A DNA stretch of 64,000 nucleotides from Berberis thunbergii (lineage: Eukaryota; Streptophyta; Magnoliopsida; Ranunculales; Berberidaceae), in contig QNQO01005893.1 in the NCBI GenBank assembly GCA_003290165.1, positions 1-64,000 of the forward strand, read 5' to 3'. Shown here piece after piece: positions 11,856 to 23,981 of the stretch; the first letter of the stretch is position 1, and each line of letters opens with the position of its first letter. A model generated the notes under the pieces. The model was given only the letters and a program-made list of their open reading frames with translations, was not told the origin of the DNA and made no database searches. Made by a program: the position numbers and the translations under genes.

Positions 11856-12996
11856 CTCGCGACAGAGCCAGGTAGGTCGTCCTTCTCTCCTCTCTGTCCT
11901 CTCTTCATCCAGGCCTCCTTACCATCTTTCCGCCACCGGACAACCACCACAGAAAGGCTCGTCAGCGGCGCACCGCCATCGAGACAGGAATCGAAACAGG
12001 GGAGTATTCCTCCGTGCTCGCTTTCTCTGTTTTTGAGTATTCTCAGTGAAATCTTTCTCTTTTGCAGGTTCCAGACCTAATTGGAGGACGAGATGCTCGC
12101 GAGGAGTGAGAACGAGACCGCGAGAGCGCTGCTGCTTGCTAGAGAAGAAGGCGGAGCGAGGAGCGTTACTGTAGCGAGGGCGGGAGACCGAGTCAAAACC
12201 GTTTTTGGCTATTCACACCCCGATTTTGCTCTGTACCACCACAGACGTTTGGGAACATTTTCTCAGGATTCGTGTTCGAACCACATGCTGATCTACTGAG
12301 TACCACCACATCAAGTTTGTGACAAACTAAATGGGTTGCATAATTCATTTTGATTTTATTTACTGAATTGTGTGTTTAATTGTTAATTACAATTTATTTC
12401 TGAATTTTGATAAATTGTTTTCACCTTGCATGTTCGAGAAATTAAATTTGATATGTTTGGTAGTTAGAATTACCCTTTATCAATATTCAAAGCATGTCCT
12501 AAAAATATTAAGCTTAAACTTTGATTAAGTGTGCCCTAAAAAGACACTTCATACTTGGTAAGAGCGTATTTGCTTGAAATAATTTGTTAATGTTTGATAG
12601 AAACGTGATATAAGTTGAATTGGATTTTAACGATCACATATTCGGTGTTAGCAAGGGATTATCATCCCTAAAGCTTTTCATTTTTAAATTCAGTAATTTA
12701 GATTTAAATGTTTTTGCTAACTCATTGGTGAGTCCAATCCCACAAAACCCATCTCATCTATATTTTATTTTAATTTTCTTATTTTTAATTTATTTTAGTT
12801 TAATTTTAAAAACACTGTAACCCCATTTTCTCTAAATTAGTTTAATTAAATTCTAAAATTCAATTTAATCCACCTTCCTCGTGGGATCGACCCGTACTTG
12901 CCGTTGTCTACCAGTTAGACACCGTGCACTTGCAGTTATTACAAGTGGGCAGAATTAACCTATTTATTTAGGATAGTTAAATCCGCATTAAGTTTT

Positions 12997-13014
12997 TGGC
13001 GCCGTTGCTGGGGA
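12997..13014 (+). promoter_or_regulatory. Primer-binding site of element A
   Basis: TGGCGCCGTTGCTGGGGA begins six bases after the 5' LTR. It resembles the Asp-tRNA type primer site used by Athila and related plant gypsy elements. Confidence 0.85.
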
Positions 13015-14366
13015 AGGTAGCGGTGTAATTGAATTTAAGATTTATTTTCACTAATTAAAAAAAACTAACAAAATAAAAACAAAACAAAAAAAATTTCAAA
13101 AAAATAAATTTATTTTATTAAGTTTTTTTTACACTCATTTTGTGTTTGATTTTGCAAAATACACGCTTCTCGAGGATATTGGACTATCCTGCAAAACATC
13201 AAGCAAATTTTTATTTATTTATTTTTTAATTTTGTGAGGAGAGTTTTAATTTTATTTTCACCTCGTTTTACGAGTGTGTGGTGTAATAATTTTTAAACTC
13301 TACTGTTTTCATTTTGTTTAATCACAAAAAATACCCAAAATTTTCTAAGTCAAAAGAAATTATAGGGAAACAATTTTAATTGTACCCAATAATCTCTTGT
13401 GATTTAGAAATCCGACTTCTAAGACCAATACCAGTAAATTTATTTGCATGTGCTTGTGTGTTGAGTGAAACGGATAAAAAGAAGTCGGACGTTTTTTTTG
13501 AATTGTGCTAACTTTTTGTGTAGAACGGAATACGCACACTATAAGTATTTCTATCACACACAATGTATTAGCGACCGGGTGCTTTGTGTAATTGTTTGAA
13601 ATTGTGTGATTGGTTGTTTAATTTCTGTAATTGTGGATGCTATACTTTAGTATTTCATAATAAGAAGACCCAACTTTTAAATAGAAACTGGTGGGACTTG
13701 ATATCTCCACCTTATCACTACAGCTTTGTGCAACCAATAGCCAAACATAATTAAAATCAATTAGCAAGTTAGATAGAACCATCTCTTAGGTTCGGTGTTC
13801 ATAGGACAACCAAGACCAAGGTGAATCCAATAATTTTGTGTTGACCAAAGCTAAAAGTGACGATGGGTTTAATCATTCAATGAACTCCGAGAGGCCACTG
13901 CCACAAGGGTAATTCACCCGGTACGCCGAGTCATAAGTAAGCTACGATCTACAAGAAGAATTGGTGTAACTAACAGTTTTGGGTTAGGAACACAAGCCTC
14001 AAGTGTACATTTAACATCACATCGTTCTCACATATATTGGCTAACAGAGCGGTAGCACAAGGAAGTACTTATTTGGACCATTGTGACCTCATTCGCTTGT
14101 ACAATAATTCGGTTTTTTTGAAACAAAACTCTAGCCTACTGATTTTGAACTTTGTGGTGTAAAGTATACACTCTTAGGATCATCTTGTAGCACCCATTGC
14201 TCTGTAATAAAGATTACATAAGAAATAACTGTCCCCCAAAGATAAAAAGATAATTGATCTAAAAAAATGTTGATTGCTTAGGGAGGCATGTTTCTTGTGC
14301 ATTTATTGGTTGCTGATTGCTTGTGAGCCTGTGTATATTTTGAAAGTTAGTGCTTTCAAAAAAAAA

Positions 14367-15712
14367 ATGAACACAAGGGATTATCCAGCCTATTTTTCCA
14401 AGCAAGTCAATTCATTTTATGACATGCGATGACCTGATTATGATCCATACTTAGATTATTACAACTCAGGTTTAGCCTATCATCATGACTTCTCATGGGC
14501 TCATGGTCAGTACCATGAAGGCCCTCTAGACACTCCTCGAACTCCTCCAACTTTAATTCCTGATAATGAGTTAGAGGATATCATGAACATTTTTATAGAA
14601 CGAACAGGTGAAATACTTGTGCAAAATTATCAGGATATCACAGAATTGACAGCTATTTATCAACAAAACTCCCAAACTATCCGAAAACTTGAGATGACTG
14701 TGAGTCAGATAGCTGAGTCACTTCCTGAGATAGAGTCAGAAAAATTCCCTAGCCAACCTATTTCCAACCCAAATGGTCAATTTGAAATTAGTGGCACATC
14801 TGAGTCGGATAGTGAAGATGTCCAATATACTAATACCCTTAGGAGTGGAACATTGGTTGACAATCAGGTAGGAATTCCTGACATGAGTTTTATTATATCC
14901 TCACCCAATTTTACACAAGTTGCATCCTCCTCTCATACGAATGTTGATAAGAATGTTGATAAAGCCTCATTTATTGATGAACCTGTAGATTCTGAGACAC
15001 TACAGACATCTCCTTCCCATGTTGACTCATGCCTCCCTAGTGACTCATGCATCAAATCAAACTGTGAAGAGTCTCCCCTTGACTATTTAGAGGCTTGTTT
15101 GACTCAATTTAGTTTAGACTTTGATGTTGATCCATTAGGGAAGTCAATGATTTGCTTGACTCAGTCCCCATTGTGGATCCTAGTTATAAATGGAAGTCTA
15201 AAGTGAAGCCTCTTCCACTCAGTGAGTCAAAACTAGTCCCATCAGTTGAGCCACCTGAGCTTGACCTTAAACAATTGCTTGACACCCTCAGGTATGCATT
15301 TTCAGGTGATGAGTTGTCTAGACCAATATCTCTATATGATTCATGTGATGAGCCTGTACCACCTGATATATCCATCGTCTCATCTCCTTGCATCACATTC
15401 CCATTTACTAAGACTACTTTCACTGATCCCTTGTGTTTTATTGAGGATTTCAATTTTCACCATCCTGTTGTGAAAATTATTCAATCTTCTGATTTGGAAC
15501 CAGACATAGGATGTTCCCTTTTTGGAGCACGCAAGGATCATTTGTTGTGTATGACTACTGGTCACTTTTGGAATGTCCTAGTGTATTTGGTGCCCCATGT
15601 GATTGCTATATTTGGGTGGACTGATCCTCAATTGTCCAGGTTGTTGATATACGACCATAGACTAAGTGTTTGTCATGTTCTTCCTCTCCACTTTTCGATA
15701 CACCATTTTTAG
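14367..15712 (+). pseudogene. gag-tail/linker ORF of element A, broken
   Basis: Begins ATG-AAC-ACA-AGG (MNTRDYPAYF) at 14367. There is a TGA at 14430-14432, and the frame is open again from 14583 to 15206. After a frameshift near 15150 it continues to 15712. The middle carries the gypsy gag signature NSQTIRKLEMTVSQIAE then PSQPISNPNGQFE and TLRSGT. The second part has PPELDLKQLLDTLRYAF, which resembles the segment between protease and RT of gypsy polyproteins (usually LKYAFLG). The protease itself is absent and RT never appears. The same fusion occurs in element B, so it is a family trait. Probable role is a remnant RNA-binding or structural protein; function today is doubtful. Confidence 0.7.
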
Positions 15713-17740
15713 GAAGAATATTTGTCAGGCTGATGACAGAAAACCAAGCGCTCCTAGGAGGCAGCCTAGCTTTAGTTGTGTGTCTTTGCTATTAGTCTGG
15801 ATTGATTTTCGAGTACCCTATTTAGTTGTGTTTCACTCATACTCGTTAGCTCCATAACAATTTGACTTACAACTTGCATTCTTTTTAGTTTTCTTTGTTA
15901 GTGTCGAGTTTGCATTTTATCGATTTCTAATGAAAACTCCACGATTCTTATGTTTGTGAGCCTCATTGATGGATGACTTCTTGGAAATTGGTAAAATCTT
16001 CACCGCGGGTAATATTGTTCTAACCTCCTCTCATGTACTTATTTCATTCATTTGTCAGAATTATTTTGTTAAACATTGAGGACAATGTTTGGATTAGGTT
16101 TGGGGGTATGGTTTATGAGTCAGTGAATTCTTCTTTTCTTGTTCTTTAAAAAAAAAAAAGCTTTTCTGTCAAGACAACTTGGTCTTTTGTGAAAATGGAT
16201 TTTAAATGTTTTATGCTCAAGAAAATGCAAACCAACTTGACATATTGGTATATTGATAAAGACTGAAAGTTTATTAAGATCCTTAAGTTAGGTCTAGTTC
16301 ATAAGATTTTTCAACTCGATTATTTTTGCACCATAAGCCATATTAGCATAACTTGAAGTTGATGAGTGAAATATGCACTAGAAAACCTTAGAATAATAGT
16401 GGAGACTTAACCCTGAAAGTTTTGAACTTTTCTATTTTTCTGAGGGTTATACATAAGCTATGATTTTTCTTGAGTCCGTATTATCTAGTTTATGATCTCA
16501 TTATTCTCATTTTTCTGATCAATTGCTTTGGGAATGACATCAAAATTGAATTATTACACTAGAACTTCTTGGCTTATTCAATTGAGATGTCATAATACTG
16601 ACCCGAACTTAGGAAATGATCTAGGCATTTCTTTCCTTAGACCATTAACTAGCCTTTTAACTTACCCATAACATTAACCTTTTTGTAGCATTTTGAGCCT
16701 TAGAATAACTTTTATTTGTTAACCCATTAACTTTTACTCAACGTTTCTGGGAATGTGTATGGATGGATATACTTGGTGTAAAAAGGGCATCAAAAAGCAA
16801 AATATGAGATTTTTCATAAATCCTCTATTGATAAAAAAAAAAGTGTTGAAGAAAAGAAAAATAGTTACAAAAAAAAAAAAAAAAATTCTTCGATGAGGAT
16901 AAAGATGTGAGAATGAAAAAAAATTGATGGTGCGCAACATCGGTTTATTCTTGACAGCCCTAATTGTTCGTGAATGGGTGTATACATTCCTAGAAACTTT
17001 TCTTAGAATCCTTTGACATTCCTTATTAACCATTACCCAAGCCCCATTACAACCCAACAAAGTCCTATTTGATCTTAGGTAAAGGTTGGTTCTGTAGATG
17101 TGGAGATTTAATAACCAAGACCTATGGTGTTTGATTCAACATTTCCAAAAGTAATTGATATTCCTGTCCATGAGATCATGTTTATTCCATTCTTGAAAAG
17201 TCCGTTCTTCATATTACTATATGTGAGATGATTGTTTTCCATTATTTACTCTTTTCCTCACATATAAACTGAGTGAAATACCAAATCTCTGAGTGCTTTA
17301 TTGTGAGTGACATGAGAGTTTTGAAGTCAAAACAAACTTTCTACAGGAGATTTAGTCATTGTTTTACTCTGAAATGAGAAGTTATGTTGATAGTGCCATC
17401 CACACACACACATTGAGTTGAGGATGATTCTGAATTTATCTCTAACGTGTGGAGAATATTAAATTATTTGGAAATTTGTTGATACACTAAAATGACACTG
17501 TTGGTTTCCTGCATTTCTTGAAGTTTTAAAATGAACACTGTTTGACCAAGTTTTGATTGAGTCAGTAATGTTTGTGGGTAACATTTCTGGAAACCCTCAC
17601 GAGACTATAACTCGTCCACTAGAGGTAATCTAGGGGTTTAAAGCCTTGTTGCACGTTTAAGGTAAGTGCAACCGATGATATCTGCGAAAGTGAGTTAGGA
17701 TTTTCTTCTTATTGTTTTGCTCGAGGACTAGCAAAATATA
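15713..17740. other. 3' non-coding region of element A
   Basis: Two kilobases without genes between the ORF and the polypurine tract. It includes the conserved GAGGACAATGTTTGG motif and an extra polypurine-like motif at 16095-16108. Homologous sequence occurs in B (- strand, 19624-20830) and E (34079-36236). Confidence 0.7.
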
Positions 17741-17750
17741 GGTTTGGGGG
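17741..17750 (+). promoter_or_regulatory. Polypurine tract of element A
   Basis: GGTTTGGGGG lies four bases before the 3' LTR start (TGATATTCAC at 17755). It would prime plus-strand DNA synthesis. Confidence 0.85.
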
Positions 17751-17754
17751 TATT

Positions 17755-19618
17755 TGATATTCACATAATTATTACATAATATATCCCTTAATTTATACAT
17801 GTTAGTGTTTCGATTATTATATTTTATAGTAATTATTTCGTTTTCATGTCTTTGTAGGAATTTGAGTGTAAACGATGAAATCATATTAAGGCGATAAGTT
17901 AAGGAACGACAATTAGTCGATTCTAACGATGGTATAAAACAGATGGTCACAAACCTAAACCCAAAACCTAATCCATAACCTAAACCCAAACCCAATGCCA
18001 AGCCCAATCCTACCCTCATTGATGAACCATCCTCTCATCTCATCCCTATTCATCTTGATCATTTTCTATAAATACAAGAGAATAGGGTGAGAAAAAGGGG
18101 AGGAAGAGAAGGGAAAATAAGAGAATTAGACAAAAATCAAAACCTCGTTCTCACAAGGTGATTCTCATCACAAGACCATCACCACCTATCCATCTCTCAC
18201 TCATTCTCTGTCTAGATCACTCAGCAATTACCTCGATTATCCATCAACCACCATCACCCGAGCACCACCACCACCTCCGGACAGCACAACCGCCACCACC
18301 ACGAAACAGGGGGGTGACAACCCTGTTTCGCGTCAACGCCACCTCCATCACCGTCCCTGTCCCTCTCCCTGTCCATCAACCAACATCATCCATCACCTCC
18401 GCCACCACCTCCGCACGAGCACAACCACAACAGACCGAGAACCACCACCACAAGCACCGCGAAACAGAGCCTCACCGCGGCTCTGTTCCGCCTCGCGACA
18501 GAGCCAGGCAGGCCGTCCTCCTTTCCTCTCTGTCATCTCTTCCTCCAGAACTCCTTACCATCTCTCCGCCATCGGACAACCACCACAGAAAGGCTCGTCA
18601 GCGGCGCACCACCATTGCGGTAGGAATCGAAACAGGGTAGTATTCCTCCGTGCTCGCTTTCTCTGTTTTTGAGTATTCTCAGTGAAATCTTTCTCTTTTG
18701 CAGGTTCCAGACCTAATTGGAGGACGAGACGCTCGCGAGGAGCGAGAACGAGATCGTGAGAGCGCTGCTGCTCGCTGGAGAAGAAGGCGGAGCGAGGAGC
18801 GTTACTGTAACGAGGGCGGGAGACCGAGTCAAAACCGTTTTTGGCTATTCACACCCTCAGTTTTTCTCTGTACCACCACAGACGTTTTGGGAACATTTTC
18901 TCAGGATTCGTGTTCGGACCACCTGCTGATCTGTTGAGTACCACCACATCAAGTTTGTGACAAACTAAATGGGTTGCGTAATTCATTTTGATTTATTTTA
19001 CTGAATTGAGTGTTTAATTGTTAATTACAATTTATTTCTGAATTTTGATAAATTGCTTTCACCTTGCATGTTCGAGAAATTAAATTTGATATGTTTGGTA
19101 GTTAGAATTACCCGTTATCAATATTCAATTCATGTGTTAAAAATATTAAGCTTAAACTTTGATTAAGTGTGCCCTAAAAAGACACTTCATACTTGGTAAG
19201 AGCGTATTTGCTTGAAATAATTTGTTAATGTTTGATAGAAACATGATATAAGTTGAATTGAATTTTAACGATCACATATTCGGTGTAAGTAAGGGATTCT
19301 CATCCCTAAAGCTTATCGTTTTTAAATTCAGTAATTTAGATTTAACTGTTTTTACTAACTCATTGGTGAGTCCAAGCCCACAAAACCCATCTCATCTATC
19401 TTTTATTTTATTTTTCTTATTTTTAGTTTAGTTTTCAAAACACTGTAACCCCATTTTCTCTAAATTATTTTAATTAAATTCTAAAATTCAACTTAATCCA
19501 CCTTCCTTATGGGATCGACCCGTACCTGCCGTTGTCTACCAGTTAGACACCGTGCACTTGCAGTTATTACAAGTGGGCTGAATTAACCTATTTATTTAGG
19601 TTAGTTAAATCCGCATCA
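17755..19618 (+). repeat. 3' LTR of element A
   Basis: Matches the 5' LTR from TGATATTCAC to ...CCGCATCA with scattered base changes and small indels. TATA box at 18065-18074. It is followed by the duplicated TCACT at 19619-19623. Confidence 0.9.
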
Positions 19619-21238
19619 TCACTCACAATAAAACACTAAGAGATTTGTTATTTCACTCAGTTTATATGTGAGGAAAAAAGTAAATAATGGAAAACAATCA
19701 TCTCACATATAGTAATATGAAGAACGGACTTTTCAAGAATGGAATGAACATGATCTCATGGACAAGAATATCAATTACTTTTGGGAATGTTGAATCAAAC
19801 ACCATAGGTCTTGGTTATTAAATCTCCACATCTACGGAACCAACCTTTACCTAAGATCAACTAGGACTTTGTTGGGTTGTAACGGGGCTTGGGTAATGGT
19901 TAATAAGGAATGTCAAAAATTTCTAGGAATGTATACACCAGTTCACAAACAATTGGGATAGTCAAGAATAAACCAATGTTGCGCACCATCAATTTTTTCT
20001 TCATTCTCACATCTTTATCCACATTGAAAAATCATATATATATTTACTATTTTTATTTTCTTCAACCTTTTTTTTTTTTCATAGAGGATTTATGAAATAT
20101 CTCATATTTTGCTCTTTAATGCCCTTTTGACACCAAGTATATCCATCCATACACATTCCTAGAAAGTTGGGTAAAGGTTAATGTGTTAACAATTAAAAGT
20201 TATTCTAAGGCTCAAAAGGTTACGAAAATGTTAATGTTATGGGTAAGTTAAAAGGCTAGTTAATGGTCTAAAAAACAATGCCTAGATTATTTCCTAAGTT
20301 CGGGTCAATATTATGACATCTCAATTGAATATGCCAAGAAGTTATAGTGTAATAATTCAATTTTGATGTCATTCCCAAAGCAATTGATCAGAAAAATGAG
20401 AATAATGAGATCATCAACGAGATAATACGGACTCAAGAAAATAAGAGTTTATGTATAACCTCGAAAAAATAGAAAGGTTCAAAACTTTCAGGGATAAGTC
20501 TCCACTATTATTCTAAGGTTTTCTAGTATCTATTTCATTATGCTAATATGGCTCATGGTGCAAAGATAATCGAGCTGAAAAATCTTATGAACTAGATCTA
20601 ACTTAAGGATCTTAATAAACTTTCAGTCTTTATCAATATACCAATATGTCAAGTTAGCTCGCATTTTTTTGAGCATAAAACATTTAAAATCCATTTCATA
20701 GTCGCAAAAGACCAAGTTTTTTTGACAGAAAAACATTTTTTTTAATAACAAGAAAAAAAGAAAACACTACGAAGAATTCACCGACTCATGAACCCTACCC
20801 CCAAACCTAATCCAAACATTGTCCTCAATGTTTTACAAAATAATTCTGACAAATGAATGAAATAAGTACATGAGAGGAGGTTAGAACAGTATTACCGCGG
20901 TGAAGATTTTACAAATTTCCACAAGTAATCCTTCGATGAGAGCTCAGAGACAAAAGAATTGTGGATTAATTAATAGAAATAGATAAAATACACACTGAAC
21001 ATGCATTCTTTACAACAAAAGTTGGGCTGCCTCCCAGTAGCACTTGGTTTAATGTCATCAGCCCGACAAATATTCTTTCTAAAAATGGTGTATCGAAAAG
21101 TGGAGAGGAAGACATGAGAAACATTTAGTCCATGGTCATATATCAACACCTGAACAGTTGAGGATCAGTCCACCAAATATAGCAATCACATGGGGCACCA
21201 AATACACTAGGACATCCCAAAGTGACCAGTATTCATAC

Positions 21239-22666
21239 TCAACAGAGGATTTCTCGTGCTCCAAAAAGGGAACATCCAATGTCTGGTTCCAAATCAGAAG
21301 ATTGAATAATTTTCACAACAGGATGGTGAAAACTGAAATCTTCACTACAACACAAGGGATCGGTGAAAGTAGCCTTAGTATATGTGATGCAAGTAGATGA
21401 GATGATGGATATATCAGGTGGTATAGGCTCATCACATGAATCACATAGAGATATTGATCTAGACAACTCAACAACACCCTCAACCCTAGAATTGACGCTA
21501 CTTATGGATTGCACTCTCTTACTAGATATATCTCCCGACTTCTTTGAGACAACTTGTTTTGAATTTAATATAGATGAAATAATAATAACAGGCAAAGTAT
21601 CATCAAGTACCTGAAAATGCATACATGAGGGTGTCAGGTAATTGTTTAAGATCAAGCTCAGGTGGCTCAACTGATGGGACTAGTTTTGACTCACTGAGTG
21701 GAAGAGGCTTCACTTTAGACTTCCATTTATAACTAGGATCCACAATGGGGACTGAGTCAAGCAAATCATTGACTTCCTTAATGGAATCATCAATATCAAA
21801 GTCTAAAGTAAAATGAGTCAAACAAGCCTCTAAATGGTCATGTGTATCATGTAAATAGTCAAGGAGATACTCTAAAGAATGTTCACAGTTTGATTCTATG
21901 CATGAGTCACTAGGAAGGCATATGTCTAATGAGTCAACATGGGAAGGAAATGTCTATAGTGTCTCAGAATCTATAGGTTCATCAATAAATAAGGCTTTAT
22001 CAGCCTTCTTATGAGAGGAGGATGCAACCTGTGTAACATTGGGTGAGGATATGATAACACTTATGTCAGGCACTCCTACCTGGTTGTCAACCATTGTCCA
22101 CTCCTAACGGTAGTAATGGATTGGGCATCTTCACTGTCTAGCTCAGATGTGCCACTAATTTCAAATTGACCCTTTGGGTTAGAAATAGGGTTGGCTAGGG
22201 AATTTTTCTGACTCTATCTCAGAAGTGACTCAGCTATCTGACTGAAAGTCATCTCAAGTTTCTTGATAGCTTTAGCATTTTGTTGAGAATTAGCTATCAA
22301 TTCTGTGATATCCTGAGAATTTTGCTCAAGCATTTCTCCTGTTCGCTGCATGACACGAGTTAAAGGCGTCCTCTAACTAGATGTGTTAGAGGAGGAACAA
22401 CTCGATGAAATTGAGACTCATTATCATGAATGAAAGCTTAAGGAGTCTAAGGAGTGTCTAGAGGTCCTTCATGGTACTGACCATGAGCCCATGAAGTCAG
22501 GATGATAGGCTAAACCTGAGTTGTAATAATCTAAATATGGATCATAATAAGGTCGTCGCATGTCATAAATGAATTGACTTGCTCGAAAAAATAGGCTGGA
22601 TAATCCCTTGTGTTCATATTTTTTTGAAAGCACTAACTCTAAAATATTACACAGGCTCACACGCAA
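21239..22666 (-). pseudogene. gag-tail/linker ORF of element B, broken
   Basis: This is the - strand counterpart of the A ORF: YDPYLDYYNSGLAY near 22540, degraded gag tail to about 22100, DPSYKWKSKVKPLPLS near 21720 and DDTLPVIIISS near 21590. DDTLPVI is the classic gypsy linker before RT and is preserved better here than in A. Several stops and frameshifts are present, more than in A, consistent with B being older. No RT follows. Confidence 0.65.
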
Positions 22667-23960
22667 TCAGCAACCAATAAATGCACAACAAACATGCCTC
22701 CCTAAGCAATCAACGTTTTTGAGATCAATTATCTTTTTATCTTTGGGGGACAATTATTTCTTATGTAATCTTTATTACAGAGCAATGATGCTACAAGATG
22801 ATCCTAAGAGTGTATACTTTACACCACAAAGTTCAAAATCAGTAGGTTAGAGTTTTGTTTCAAAGAACCGAATTATTCCACAAGAGAAGGGGGGTCACAA
22901 TGGTCAATTAAGTACTTCCTTGTGCTACACTCTGTAGTCAATATATGTGAGAACGATGTGATGTTAAATGTACATTTGAGGCTGTGTTCCTAACCCAAAA
23001 CTGTTAGTTACACCAATTCTTCTTGTGGATCGTAGCTTACTTATGACTCGGCGTACCAGGTAAATTACCCTTGTGGCAGTGGCCTCTCGGAGTTCATTGA
23101 TGATTAAACCCATCGTCACTTTTGGCTTGGGTCAACACAAAAATTATTTTGATTCACCTTGGTCTAGGTTGTCTATGAACACCGTACCTAAAAGATGGCT
23201 CTATCTAACTTTCTAATTGATTTTAATTATGTTTGGCTATTGGTTGCACTAACTGGAGTGATGAGGTGGGATATCAAGTCCCACCAGTTTCTATTTAGAA
23301 GCTGGGTCTGCTTATTATGAATTACTAAGTTTACCATCCCACAATTACAAAAATTAAACAACCAATCACACACAATTTCAAACAATTAAACAAAGCACCC
23401 GGTCGCTAATACATTGCGTGCGATAGAAATACTTACAGTGTGTGTATTTCGTTCTGCACAAAAGGTTAGTACAATTTAAAAAAAATGTCTGACTTCTTTT
23501 TATCCGTTTCAACTCAATACACAAGTACATGCAAATATATTTACTGGTCTTGATCGTAGAAGTCGGATTTCTACAATCATAAAAAAATTTATTGGGTAAA
23601 ATTAAAATTGTTTCCCTATAATTTATTTTGACTTAGAAATTTTTGGTTTTTTTTTGTGTGATTAAACAAAATGAAAAACAGTAGAGTTTAAAATTATTAC
23701 ACCACACACTCATCAAAATGAGGTGAAAATAAAATTAAAACTCTCCTCAGAAAATAAAATAAGAAAAAACTTTGCTTGATGTTTGCATGATTGTCCAATT
23801 TTATCGAGAAACGTGTACTCTGCAAAATCAAACACAAAATGAGTGTAAAAAGAACTTGATAAAATAAAAATAATATTTTTTTGAATTTGAATATGAAATT
23901 TTTTTTATTTTTTTAAATTAGTGAAAATAAATCTTAAATTCAATTACACCGCTACCTTCC

Positions 23961-23976
23961 CCGGCCAATGGCGCCA
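23961..23976 (-). promoter_or_regulatory. Primer-binding site of element B
   Basis: The - strand reads TGGCGCCATTGGCCGG, five bases after the LTR end. Same tRNA-primer class as element A. Confidence 0.8.
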
Positions 23977-23981
23977 AAAAC

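Larger units (their letters stand above)
11106..12990 (+). repeat. 5' LTR of element A
   Basis: Runs from TGATATTCAC to ...CCGCATTA. The TATA box TCTATAAATA at 11441-11450 marks the U3/R promoter. A GC-rich, CAC-repeat segment (11580-11960) contains two strong hairpins. ORFs at 11486-12036 fall in this segment and show LTR composition only. Confidence 0.9.
11106..19618 (+). mobile_element. Element A: complete non-autonomous Athila-like LTR retrotransposon (8.5 kb)
   Basis: The structure is complete: 5' LTR 11106-12990, PBS 12997-13014, an ORF at 14367-15712, polypurine tract 17741-17750, 3' LTR 17755-19618, with a perfect 5-bp duplication. It has no RT, RNase H or integrase and must have used enzymes of a relative. 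It sits in the opposite orientation inside element B, a member of its own family. The two LTRs are alike over nearly their whole length, so it is the youngest of the four nested elements, as the nesting order also demands. Confidence 0.92.

Noticed and set aside
11486..12036. His/Pro/Thr-rich ORFs on the + strand
   Set aside because: LTR sequence of element A with CAC repeats; frames differ in the 3' LTR (18158-18640).
15184..15565. Antisense ORFs over the element A ORF
   Set aside because: Shadows of the gag-tail/linker ORF on the + strand.
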